Of a DNA stretch of 64,000 nucleotides, positions 44,779 through 56,600 are shown piece after piece. The first letter of the stretch is position 1, and every line of letters begins with the position of its first letter. The notes beneath the pieces were generated by a model. It searched no databases. It had not been told where the DNA came from and saw nothing but the letters and a program-made list of their open reading frames with translations. A program made the position numbers and the translations under genes. Origin of the DNA: Synchiropus splendidus (lineage: Eukaryota > Chordata > Actinopteri > Syngnathiformes > Callionymidae); contig NC_071335.1 in assembly GCF_027744825.2 (NCBI RefSeq), forward strand, positions 10,269,001 through 10,333,000, written 5' to 3'.

Positions 44779-47668
44779 TCATAATTCGGTGGTGACCCTC
44801 GTCTCTTCTTCCTGCTCAAGGCTGTCCAGCAGACACGTTTCAATGAGAGCCGCAGTGACAGTGTAGGGGTCACAGTTGGAGGCTGGTCGTCGGTCCTCCA
44901 AGTATCCGCAGCCTCTCCGACTGACCAGACCCGGAATACGAACACTGACGTTCCGCTCGGCGACGGCGCTGGAGAAGTGAGTGAAGCTGGAGGTGGTGGA
45001 GTGAGAGATCAGACGAGACATGTTGTCTCTGCCCTGGCGAGGGTCGTACACTTGGAGGTGTTGGTGGTGACGTTTGCTCAACTTCTCGATGGCTTCTTCA
45101 ATATATCTGTGGTTCAACGTACACAAAATGACTTCACTTGACACTGGTGCTGTCAGTCACACATCACTCACCTGAGCCCTCCTTCACTCCTCATCTCTTT
45201 GGTGCTGAAGTTCACATGGCATCCTGACGTCACGTGGATGCTCTTTACCGGTACGACATCTAGAGAGGCGACGAGCCCAAAGTCTTCACACACACGATGC
45301 AGAATGTAACGGGACATCCACAGATGATCTCCCATCTCGATCCCCTCGCACGGGCCGACCTGGAACTCCCACTGAGCAGACACACACTCTCATCGTGAGC
45401 ACAGCTCAGTTAACTACTGGACTGCGTCAGGCTGCAGGTTCAGTTTGCTAGAGCAGTGTTTTTCTACCTTTTTCTAGCCACGGCACCCTTGGTTCATTGA
45501 AAGAATCCCAAGGCACACCACCAAAGGAACCTTGACCAAAGCACACTTAAAGTCCTATAAAAAAAATCCCTATTCATTTGTGGAAAAACTGTAGCTACTT
45601 AACACGGTTGTTATTTTGCCAGGCTATTTGCAGAAACAGAAAGGGGTGGACAATATGGCAAAAAATGTATCATGATTTATTTATTTACTTTATTACTTTA
45701 AATAACTGTTTCTATTTTATCGCTTCTCTTTTGCATTTTATTGTAATTTTCGGACAAAACCTTCGCATTGATTCCCTGAACTTGCTTCATAAAAACAATG
45801 ATTCTTTTTCTCTTCACATTTTGGAGCAGATTTATTTTATTTTTTCGCCAACTTTTAAACCACAAAGCAAACTTTGACAGTCCATAAGTATCAATAAAGT
45901 TTTGAAGCAAGATGTCATGTTAGCCCTTAGCTCTGTTTGTTAGTTAGAGGCGCATCAGGTTTAAAAACAGCTGGAAGCTGCGCACCACAACAGCGCTGCT
46001 TTGACTGATGGACAGATTAGCGTATCAACACACTGTAGCTCTACAGTAGAGTGGATAGATGAAAGAATGTCAGCGAATCCATGTGATCTCCTCACGTTGG
46101 TTGCACCTCTATCTCCGGAGAAATGAGGTGAAATTGGATCATTTTCTCACGGCACACCTGACAGTCTCCCACTTTTTACTTCTTTATTCTATGTACACAC
46201 TGCCTCACTGGTTGTCGAGTATTGCCAACCACTCTCAAGATTCGTACCTGCGAGGGCAGATCCTCAGAGTTGGTTCCAAACATCTTGATTCCAGCGTACA
46301 AGCAGGCTTTATAGTGGCAGATGCTGACGTCTCTTCCAAACACCTTGTTGAAGCCCACACAACAGGACACTGGAGACAGCAAGAAGAGCTCACAACCAGC
46401 CACCTGAATTCACAGTTCTTCGACCTCACCTGGTTCAGGTTCTGACCCGTCTGTCACCCATCCAAACGGCCTCCCGTCTGGATGAAAAAGGGTGAACTCC
46501 TGTTCCATCCCAAACCAGGGCTCGAATCCCATCACGTGCTTCATGACTACGGAACACTTGGAGCGCTGATTCGAAACTGATGTAAATAAAGTGAGCCGGA
46601 AGTCAGTTTTTAGTCACAGGAGGAGTAAAACAGCTCACCAGAGGAATTATAGGGGGAATTTGAGGATTCATACCAAGTCTGAGTTTCAAAACTTGTTTTC
46701 CGAGTGTCTACTGACACTCACCAGGTATACAGAAGCGTATGGCATGTTAGCAGTCCATGCATGTGTTGCACCTTCACCCTGAACCCCTGAAGTCTGATCA
46801 CTACTGAGTGGCAAAAGTATTTTTTCTGTGCTCTGCTATATGATGGAGGCAGAATGGTGGACCACGTTTATGAGCTTGTATAATTGAAAGTGTTATGTCA
46901 ATGAATGGATCATACGAATTTATTTGGCCATCAAATATATTTTACCTGCAGGCTGCCTGTTCCTGTTGAACACTTCACAGAGAACCATCTTATTGGGGTC
47001 TCGAAGAAAAGGATCTCGGAACATCCGGGCCGGAACCAGATAGACTTCCTGAATGCTGTCATTTTCCACACTAGTGGTCTCCCATTCAGGGATATCTGAT
47101 GAAAGAGTTTGCATGTAGAAACTGTTTTATATTTTTTTACAGTCCATTAATAGAATTGTCAAATTCTTTTGCCTGAATAAAGTAAGTCAGATAAAATACT
47201 TCTAATGACTCAGCACTGTGTTTTCTAGATGTGTGATGTGTGTGAACTGAAACCGATATGATGCGACATGACAGTAAATAATAGTATTTTCCAGGTGAAA
47301 CAGCATCTCTATAAGGGTGGGTAGTTCTTTCCAAAGACAGACCCCGCACTTTAAGAGGCACTGACTCATCTGTGTGTGCAGCCATAACTGATAAGGATGG
47401 AGATTCATATCATGGATCGAATGCATCTGGGACCTTTAGTGGGTTGTTTTCCATCCATAAACCTCAACATATTTCAAAACAAAATTTCTTTGTCGACCAC
47501 TTTACCTGAGATCCCGACAGGCTCTTTGTCCAACGTTCGGGTTTTGTTCTTCAGATTCTCCCCGGTTTGATCGATCCAAACATATGTGACCAGACACTCC
47601 ACCGTCTCCAGGGAGAGGAAGCGCTCCCTCACATTCTTATGAAGCACCAGGCTTTCGGATGTAGACAT
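44779..47668 (-). CDS. Glutamine-synthetase-like gene C (six exons, 369 aa, mosaic)
   Basis: Exons in transcript order: 47668-47506, 47095-46946, 46576-46430, 46369-46248, 45371-45172, 45106-44779 (1,110 nt). Exons 1-4 are clearly diverged from A/B ([72 protein letters not shown]). Exons 5-6 are almost identical to A/B (for example RYIEEAIEK for RYIEDAIEK). It too lacks the FDGSS loop, NGAG and the Glu305 equivalent. Probably the oldest member of the cluster with exons 5-6 homogenised by conversion or exchange. Intron 4 holds a hAT-type repeat. Confidence 0.88.
45454..46178. mobile_element. Charlie-like nonautonomous hAT element in intron 4 of gene C
   Basis: Begins CAGTGTTTTTCTACCTTTTT followed by GCCACGGCACCC and CAAGGCACACC, the usual Charlie-type terminus. 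Near 46,146 CTCACGGCACACCTGACAGT resembles the opposite subterminal region, but the final inverted end appears missing. Confidence 0.55.
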
Positions 47669-49340
47669 GATGATCCTCCTCCACCTCAAGCTCCCAGCAA
47701 GCTGCTCATTTTCAGCTCACAGGCCACGCCTCTTCAGGTACATGTGCCCAGAAAAACTGGAATGTCTGCAGCTAATGCTCCAAATTGACTTAAGGCGACA
47801 AAAATGTCTTTTTTTTGTGTATCTCCTGATGCTTTCATGTCTTTATGGGGTTACTTTGGTACCTGTAGACGCTGTGGTGCATGTCATTTCCACCTCTGAG
47901 GCAACAGGCTTTGGTGTACCTGAGGTGATGACATCTTAACTCATCCCTCATCAGGGGATAAACCAGAGCACTAAACTGCAAACGACTGAGATCGGGTACA
48001 GATAATGAGTTTGCCGATGTGCTCTAGCGCACAAAGTCAATTACAGATACAGTATAACCTTGCACTTCCCTTATCCACAGCCACCCTCCTGAGCTTCAAC
48101 TATAGTCATGGTGAGTCAATGTGGTGGAATTGACTTTAACTCATAAAAAGGTAAGTGCCCTATTGATTGTGGCTGCATTATAAAAGTGTCTTTGCGCCAA
48201 AAGAAAATCAAATAACATATCAAATATATTATCAGCTTGTATTTCACCCAGTTTGGCCCTAGATATATTCTCACTCATATTGCAGTTGAACTCATCTAAT
48301 TCCATAAACAGGAGTCACTTGTTGTACACGGATGACAAGCAACGTGTTTGGCTCTCACTAGTAGATTTATTTGGGGAGTAAACATGTAAAAGGCTCCCAG
48401 AAATAACTTGGTGTCCGTGCCAAATGTGCAGTGCAGGCCCGTTTTCACCTCAACAGTGTCAGTGTCAGAGCAGAGGTGAAAAAGGCCTGTCTAGTTTGGA
48501 CCACAATTGACCATTCCAATGTGTATTTTTAAATCAACCAATACATTTTTCCAATATTCCCTTCTCGGGTGTATTTAAGCTAACATTAAGTTTTCCATCA
48601 GTTACTTGCATATTAGAGTAAATCCACAAAAAGGCAGAAATTAATTTCACTGTTAAATGTATTTAACTGAGGACCAACAAAAGTGCTGCGGTGAAAGGTT
48701 CTACCAAGATCAAGGTCAAGATCGGCGGGTCATTGCCCTCCAAGATATCTTGAAAATAACCATTTGTATATGTGTCTATAAACTGCCTCAATCTTTGAAA
48801 CACAAGAACATTTTTTCCAAGATTTTTCATGATATAAGTTCAGTCTGAAAACTCAACCAAAAGTGACAGTAAAAAAAATCTAAAAAGTCTATTTAGTCTC
48901 AATATTCAAGTCTGACTGAAGCGCTTCTCTCCTGCGAACCGTGGCAGTGATCTGACAGAAGCGCAGTCACCGCCTCATCCTTACCTCAAAGGATGAATAA
49001 TCCATGGCCACCTTCATCAATGCTTCACTGACCTTTACCCTGTTTGTTCCTGAGTGACAAGCTTACTTTGCTGTCATTGGAAAACAGCTCAGCTGTTTGC
49101 TGCAGGTGTAATATCAGTCATGTATTGCCTTCAGGTGCTTGTTGGGTGGTTGGTTCATCAATAATGGAGAGTCCAGGAATGTTTAAGGTCTAGATTGTCT
49201 TACCGCTCCACTGCGCCGTCACACATGTAAGAACACCTGACGTTAACTAACAAAGAGTCTTGTTGGTGGGCAACAGGGACTCACAACCGAGTACTGACGG
49301 ATGACATTCAGATAAGATCCAGCTGATCAAGGAACAGACG
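47669..49340. other. Intergenic, upstream of gene C and 3' of chrna9
   Basis: No coding exon recognised. It must contain the gene C promoter and the chrna9 3' untranslated region, but no core element is clear enough to call. Confidence 0.4.
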
Positions 49341-52300
49341 TCAGGACGCTTTGGCAATAATGAGGATGCTCATGAGGAAGACCATGACGAAGAAGATCCA
49401 CATGAAAAATCGATCCATCACCTTGGCCACCTTCTTCCACTCTGCTGCCTTGACACATGTTGCTCTCTGCTCCCGAAAGCAGTTTGCGATGTACTGAATG
49501 TTCTTCACCACCTGGAGACATAATGAATGAGATGAGGTCATTTGTTATACAGGAAGGCTGATGTTCATTCTACACAGTCATGATTCATCATTCAGTTTAA
49601 GTTGAAGCAGAAGAGTAAACCCACAGAAAGCCTCTTTTTGAACACTCAGTTGGACTCAAAAGAGCCGCCTTAGTCCGACCACGGTCCTCAGAAGACCCGA
49701 GTAACGTACGAGGAGCTGTGCAAGAAGCAGGTCAAGTGAGAAAAAGGATCACCTGGTTGTGTTGGAGGCAGGGACAGCAGCAAGGGCACGCTGGGATCTG
49801 CTGCTTCTCTGATGTGTACAGTAGCTTCTCCTTCAGTCCCCCGTTCAAGTGCAGCTGCTTCTGAGCTCGAGGAGGACCATCGTAGTTGAGTTCTTCTCGT
49901 CTGATATGATGGAAGCGTCGGGTCGGCTCCACGTTCACCTCCCCTCTCTCCAGTCTGGAGGTCTGGTAGCGGTCGTGATGATGCCCGCTGTTCAGATCCC
50001 CGTTGGGTTTGCTCTTGCTGTGATGATGTCCATTGTGAGTGCTGCTGTACCTGTACAAGTCCTTGTCGTTTTGGTAGAAATCTCCATCCGAGTAGACGCT
50101 CCAGTCTCCCAGGGGCTCCTCCGGACACAGCTGCGTCCTCTCACTCTCCGGGGTGGTGCAGTTCTCTCCCACCTCGTACACAAAGAATATTTTGGACATG
50201 TAGTCGATGATGAGGACCTTGGCCCAGTGGGGTACAGGCCTCGCTTCAGCGCCGCAGAAATGTATGTTCATGATGAAGATGGTGAGGGAGGTGGAGGCTG
50301 TAATCATGGTCATGGTGGCGATGTAGTACTTTCCTGCAAAGAAAGACATCTTTAATATCAATCATCAGTACTGACTTGTTTCAAGGGACTCCATTTAGGA
50401 GTTCACTGAACTTTAAAATGTCCGACTACTCAATGACGCGCCACCAGCCACTATAAAAAACACAGCTGCACTGACAAACTTGTTGGAAAGACTTTCCAAC
50501 CGATTCTTTTGTTGTAACTTAGAGACAAAGAAGAGTGTTTTTGACTTTCTCTTGATCCCAGAACTTTTTCAAGGCAGCTGCTGAAGCCAAGTTCCACCCA
50601 ATGATGCTGCAGATGTTTCACAGCAGACAGTTTCTCCTTTAACATTTAGTAGGGAAGCCATTATGCAAACATTAACCAGCTGTAAATTCAACTTAATAAG
50701 TAAAATTATTTTCAATTTCTTTTTGATGAGAAGCTACTCGACAAGCGTGTGAGGTTCCACTACAAAGGAAAAACAACACACAGTAACAGTAACACAGTAA
50801 CACTTTAGCATTGCAGGAAAGTGAAGAGTGTATCTCCTGCTATTATCTCTCACCCGGAGAAAACCCTCTGTATAGGCCTGAAGATCAAAGAGTTGGCAAA
50901 TACTTGTGACAGTGACTGCCCACCCCTGAGGGAACCCTGGCGTCACAGACCCACATGATCTTGCTTCACGGTCTCACACAGTTCCTCACACAGGTGCCCC
51001 ACCATGCCCCTGTTTTTGATCACCAGCCATCATCATTCTCCTTCTGACACCACAACTGCAGTCAGAGGGAGCTGATTCTCGCTGACCTAGCTTCCAACCC
51101 TGACCTTCCAAGAGAAAACCTTAGACATAGATCTTGGGCTTTCTATTTAGTTTTGTTTAATTCAATAGTTTCGGCCACATCCTCCCTTAAATTCAAGGGA
51201 TTTGGCGCGAATGCTGTTTCAATAATCCATTTAACATTGAGTGATTCAAAAAGGACAAAATGACAACGCGTTCTTCTCACCAATGTAGGGCATGCTCTCG
51301 GCGGGCGGCATGCTCTCAGCCACCAGCAGCTGGAACACAGTGAGGGCCAGCAGTACCGTCACCCCCAGAGAAACCTTTTCTCCAGAGTCCGCAGGTAAGT
51401 AGAAGCCAAGGGGAGCCAGGAAGGAGATGAGAAAACACGGCAGCAGCAGATTGAAGATGTAGAAGGAGGAGCGGCGCTTCAGGAGCAGGGTGTAGGTGAT
51501 TTCGGTGTATGGATCCGAGCAGCAGCCGTACATCATGACATTCCTCACCGCTGGCATGCCATGACACTCCCACTCCACGTTCTCCACAAAGTCAGACAGA
51601 TCTCCACTGTCCATCCCTAAACTGATGTCCACCTGCGTGAAGTCAAGCATCAAAACAGTGTCAATGCCAATCCCTGTTACTTTAAGACTTGTTCATTTTC
51701 ATCCCATAATATGGTAACATTGAAGTACAAGATATAGCTCAGATCTGGTACATCTTTTATCTATTGATGTGGTCTAAAATATGGAGTTGCTGCTGCACCT
51801 CCCAAAAATAGCAGAGATATTGGCATTCAAAAGCTCGACTTCCCATCTGAGGAAGCTGAGGTTAAATGAAGTTATTGGTGAGGACCTCACCTCAGTGTAC
51901 TGTAACATTTGTTGGTCAACATAAGCAACTATTTGGCTAGGTCATGTTCCAGTGCGCATGCTAGCGTTGCACAGTATGTTTAATAAAGTAAATGGAACAC
52001 AAAACTCATCAAGACATGATGGTAATTCAACTTGAAATTCGGAAATCCAAAACGAGGCCACAGATCAGTCCCATATCTAACGGCTGAACGGAAATTTTGT
52101 CCAAATTGGTCCATAACTTCTTGTGTTCTGTTGCACCCAAGCAGCTAGACATAACAACAAAGATAAGATAAAGAAGAAGAACCTAAAAAAGCAGAACCGC
52201 AGATCATCACATCACTGCATTTTCCTGCTGAAGTGAAATACTGACAACAACAATTCCTGACAGTCTGCCGTCCCCCTCCTCCTGGCTTCCTGATCAGCCA

Positions 52301-55039
52301 GACCATACCCTGCTGTACCTCATCACCACTTCACTACTTCATATCTGTCTGCTCACTGAGCTCTGTGAGAAACACCAGCCGCCCCCCAGCCTTTGTTCCT
52401 CTTGACTCGACTCTTAACTGACCTTGTTTCACATTTACCTTTACATGTCGTGGAAAGTCAGTACCTGAGTTGAGCTATCTTCCACTCAGTTTTCAGTCAC
52501 CTTTTGATCTGACACACCACGAATCAGTTCCTGCTCACACACGTGCTCACCTGGTTCCCATTGTAGGTCCAAGAGCCAAAAGTGAGGTTGCACTGCTGCC
52601 AGTCGAAAGGAAAGTAGGAGACGTCTACCACACACGTGCTCTTGGTGATGGCCGGGGAGTCCCAGATGATCTCTCCGTTGTAGCGCAGCTTCACGTTCGT
52701 GCTGGACGTACCTGAAGACTCCTCGTCTGCTCTGGATGGACCACAGGAATGAGGAGATTGAATATTTCAACATGAGATCAGACAATTCATTTTTCTGCAA
52801 CCACCCCAGAGGCCACCACCTATTCGCTCTTGCTGATTTCTTCAACTGAGGTTGTTGACTTTCGCTTTTTATGTTGTTCCACCTCCCCACCATGCTGAAT
52901 TTTACTGGAAATAATCACCAAAACCCATTTTTGTGGCTGTTTAAATAATCGTAATCAAAACTAACAGGTATAAAAAAACAAGGTCAACTGAACGACAAAG
53001 TAAGGATGGAATTGTTTGTAAGTCCTAGATGAGCAGAGCGTATTGACCAAAAGTGGAGTCATCCTGTCTTCATGGAGAAAGAAGAACAAAAAAAAAAGCT
53101 TTACAGCACCACTGGTATGTAGACAAACATCTTACCGTCACAACACAATGATGAAGGCTAGCATTCTTGTGAGTGACCACGCAGTTGTAAAGATATTTCA
53201 TTTATGTAATGCATTATAATAATGCGAGGTTCGCCCCATCCCAACTTTAAGAGTCAACTCCATCCATTGATACATCATTGAAACGATGATACAGCTGCCG
53301 AAATGACACACTTGTTGACTTTGGTTACCGACTTGTTGTAGAGGACGATGTCCGGCTTCCAGACTAGGTCACTGGGGATGTTGATCATCTCCAGGTCGTC
53401 GTAGTCCTCCTTGTTCCACTTGAGGTAGGCGTCGTTCCACGCCTGTCTGATCCACAGATATGTGGTCAGAACCTGGTTCCTCTCGTCCTGCACCAAAACA
53501 CACATCTCATTTCACATTCCTCCTTCGACATCTGTGAGACCTAAATATTGATGAAATAAAGATATATATATACATGTAACAACATCAAAACACCATTGAA
53601 AATCAGATCTCTAATTCAGTTCATTTCCTATTATCCTATAATTACTATTACATTCATGTCATAATTGGAAAATAAGCAACAGGGGAAGAGAAATTGAAAA
53701 TGTTCTTAGATGTTTCAGCATGATTACAGCTCACCCGTGATCCCACTGCTTTAGACTGAACTAACTGAACTAACAGTGGTACCTCGGTTCTCGACCACAA
53801 TCCGTTCCAGAAGGCCGTTCGAGAAGCCATTTGTTCAAAATCTGAATCGATTTTTCCCATAACAATGAATGGAAAAACAAATAATGCGTTCCCAGCCTTA
53901 AAATAGTCTTTTGTAGGAGTGAATGTAGAGTGTCTGCTGCAGGTGCGCTGTTCCTCTATGTGTGTGGCCGCTGCATGTGGGAGGGGTTGCCGAGTGAGTG
54001 ACGTCTCTCCAGAAGTGAAGAGGTGCCCGGTGCGTGTCCAGCTCTGAATGTGCGCTTCTGTGCAGTTTGGCTGTGACAAAGTCATAAACCAAGTAACGCT
54101 CTGTCCCAGACTCGCCTCATCCCTGTCCCAGCTCCAGCCCACAACAGGACATCAAACCCTGGAGTGAGCGCTCCAGCCTCGGAGGTGTGGAGAGCGAGCA
54201 GCTCCCCTGTGACACTCTACCACGGTCCAGTGCGGAGACAGGAAAGGTTTTACACCTCAATATGAAGAAAAAACAGTCAGTAAATGTAGCTACGTAGCTA
54301 CGTACTAACGGAACACGTCTGCATACAGAGCCTGCGTTATACACAATAACAAAGCACGTCGTGGGTCAGCTGATCGGTCTGCGCACGTTATGTTTTTTTC
54401 CGCTTTTTTGGGGGGCGTTCCAGTTCTAGATTTTCATCCGAAATCCAAAGCAAAAAATTCTAGAAATTTTTGTTTGAAAACCGAGGCAGCACTGTAGTTG
54501 GTTGTTGCGTTCAGCCCCCGTCTACTCACCATGTCTTTTATCTGTGACAGCGTGATCTGAAGAGAAACGTTCAGAGCATCGTCCGTGTCCTCCACTGGCC
54601 TCAGAGCATTGGAGTAGTCCTCCATCAGGTCGCTCAGAAGCTTGCGTGCATACTGACCCCGAGCTCCTTCAGACACTACAGGCAAGCAAAATTGTTCCGA
54701 AATGTTTTATCTTGACAATGGTCAAATGTAAAATGATAATAAATTAATACAACTAAAAAACAAAAAATTGAAAGTGAATCACTGAAAATTAAAGTGATAT
54801 TGAATATGCAGGTTCTTTCATTTAAAAATAGTGGTCTGTTTATATGTTCCAGTTAAGGTTATAGTGTTCAAGTGATGAAGATTACTATAATGATTCCACT
54901 CTTCCTGAGCTGATTCTGCAGGGACTATCGCACTGTGACACACATTTGAAGTCAAAATAAAAGCTGCTATCTCACCGTACACCCAGAGACTGATCCACAT
55001 GATCATCATGGCTGCTGTCCTCCTCTTCATCGTCTTCAT
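49341..55039 (-). CDS. chrna9: Nicotinic acetylcholine receptor alpha9-type subunit (seven exons, 549 aa)
   Basis: Exons in transcript order: 55039-54976, 54675-54530, 53487-53333, 52731-52551, 51632-51281, 50333-49753, 49511-49341 (1,650 nt, phases consistent). Exon 1 is a signal peptide. Exon 2 has [20 protein letters not shown], close to mammalian CHRNA9. The Cys-loop is Cys155-Cys169 ([15 protein letters not shown]). The vicinal Cys219-Cys220 pair in YGCCSDPY marks an alpha subunit able to bind acetylcholine. M1-M3 follow ([51 protein letters not shown]), then a long M3-M4 cytoplasmic loop with His-rich NGHHHSKSK and SGHHHDR, and M4 [19 protein letters not shown]. Alpha9 rather than alpha10 is inferred from the rhoh and n4bp2 neighbours. 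In hair cells alpha9 forms a Ca-permeable efferent receptor. The exon 3 donor is the weak GTCGGT. Confidence 0.92.
53774..54494. mobile_element. TIR element (Tigger/pogo-like ends) in chrna9 intron 2
   Basis: Left end CAGTGGTACCTCGGTTCTCG and right end, read inward, CAGTGCTGCCTCGGTTTTCA. The element is about 720 bp, with TA immediately after the right end. The class is inferred from CAGTG...CCTCGG termini. The 162-codon minus-strand frame inside shows no transposase motif. Confidence 0.7.
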
Positions 55040-56600
55040 CCTGGCGCAAGGATCACTTATTTAACAATAAGTCCAAGAGATCTGGACCCAAACCAGAGTC
55101 TCAGAACCGCTCCTCCATTTCCTCCCACTGAAATGATCACGCAGACAGAAACTCTCCCGGCCTCCTACATCCTGTCGACGAATGCTTCGCTAGCTTTTAG
55201 TTGCTCTCCGTCTCTCACTCTGTGATCGCTGGTGTGGAGCAGGACCTGAAGCTGCGACACACACAAGCAGCAGCGTCACATAACACAAGGTGTAATGCAA
55301 TACTTGCTGCCTCAGCCACTTGTGTGCATTACCACAACAGACTCATGAAACATACACACACTGTACTGTCCCATGTTACACGGCTAATGGCATGTGTCAG
55401 TCACACACACATGCAGCGACACTTTCTTACTCATGTTCATGTCACTTAAGACAGGGACACACCTGTGGGCGAGATGGTGACTAGATGTCATACACCCTCC
55501 AGTGTGACGAAGCACACACACCACAACAACATCCTGGGTCAGATTACACTCGGGCAGAATCCTTTGCACAAGCAGCACACACGACTCACCAGCTGTGAGC
55601 ACTCATCTTGATGATTAAGGGCAATAAAAAAAGGTGAACAAAAAAATATAATTTTCATATGCATTCAGAAAGTGAAACTCGTATGATACAGAGGCATTTC
55701 ATGCCCTTCCAGCCCTCTGAATAAATATCTATTTCTACGTACCCAACACCTCGGCATCCTTTATCATGAATGTCCAGGTTGTTGACCATAACTGTCAAGT
55801 CATCTGCATTGCTGGGTCTGGAGCCTCTCATCTTGGGACAAGATCCCAGGGGATCTCTGCAGGGTTCAGATCAGTCAAGCCAAGAAACACCAACATTTAA
55901 TTGGGCAGTGTGGGCAGGTGCCAAGTCCCGCTGCAAAATCTAATTGTCAGCAGAGGGAATCCTGAACTGCTGTCACATTTCCAACGTGGACCATGGACTT
56001 CAGAAAACAGTGGCACCACATCACATGCATTCTGTGCCATTTGACTCTTCCACAGGACTCTGGGACATTGATCTCCAAATGACATGCAAAACTGCTGTCA
56101 TCCAAGAAACGGACTTAGTCCCACTCAGCGACAGTCCACGTCAGCCCAGTTTGATTTTGAGTTGATTCGCAGATTAAGGAAACTTTTTCGCAGTATTCAA
56201 ATTTTCTGAATTGAATGATACTGAATTTTGATTTGTCATTATCCAGTATCTGTGAGTATTTCAAGAGAAAAGCCTTGAAGTACTTCACTTGTTTCAATGA
56301 ATCTACATATTAACTATTATATCACTTTTCCCATTAAATTAAATATTTTGTAAGCATATCACATGACACAAAAGAACACATTGAACCCCCACACAAGCAC
56401 AGTCACGCATCACCTCCCACACTTGTGTCCAGTGATGAAACAGTTCAGATGGCGCGGCAACAAGATCACCAACAGTCAGCCGCGTCATGAACTGAAGTTA
56501 TAAAAGAATAAAATAAAAGGACAAAAACGTTTGCATATTTGAACATAAAAAGCAAGGCAAACGTGTTGTTTTTATCTTCCACTCAAGGTGCATGTTTTTA
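55040..56600. other. chrna9 upstream region / intergenic
   Basis: Upstream of the chrna9 signal-peptide exon on the minus strand. CA-rich stretches at about 55,250-55,600. No coding exon was recognised; the promoter is presumably near 55,060-55,250 but no core motif is convincing. Confidence 0.4.

Larger units (their letters stand above)
34825..45394. repeat. Tandem segmental duplication: units A, B and partial C
   Basis: Unit A 34,825-40,473 and unit B 40,474-44,804 are near-identical apart from indels. A third partial unit, 44,805-45,394, is near-identical over exons 5-6 of the GS-like gene only and stops about 20 bp into intron 4 (CATC/GTGAGC against CATC/ATGGAC). Unit B and the partial unit also share the flank 40,207-40,473 / 44,541-44,804, which the A gene 3' side lacks. 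Confidence 0.92.

Noticed and set aside
44779..45403. Treating the third copy of exons 5-6 as a truncated orphan fragment
   Set aside because: Exons 1-4 at 46,248-47,668 are in the right order, strand and phase to complete a full gene C with it.
49849..50355. 168-codon plus-strand open frame
   Set aside because: Antisense shadow of chrna9 exon 6.
53654..54142. 162-codon minus-strand open frame in chrna9 intron 2
   Set aside because: Lies largely in the TIR element and shows no transposase or receptor motif.
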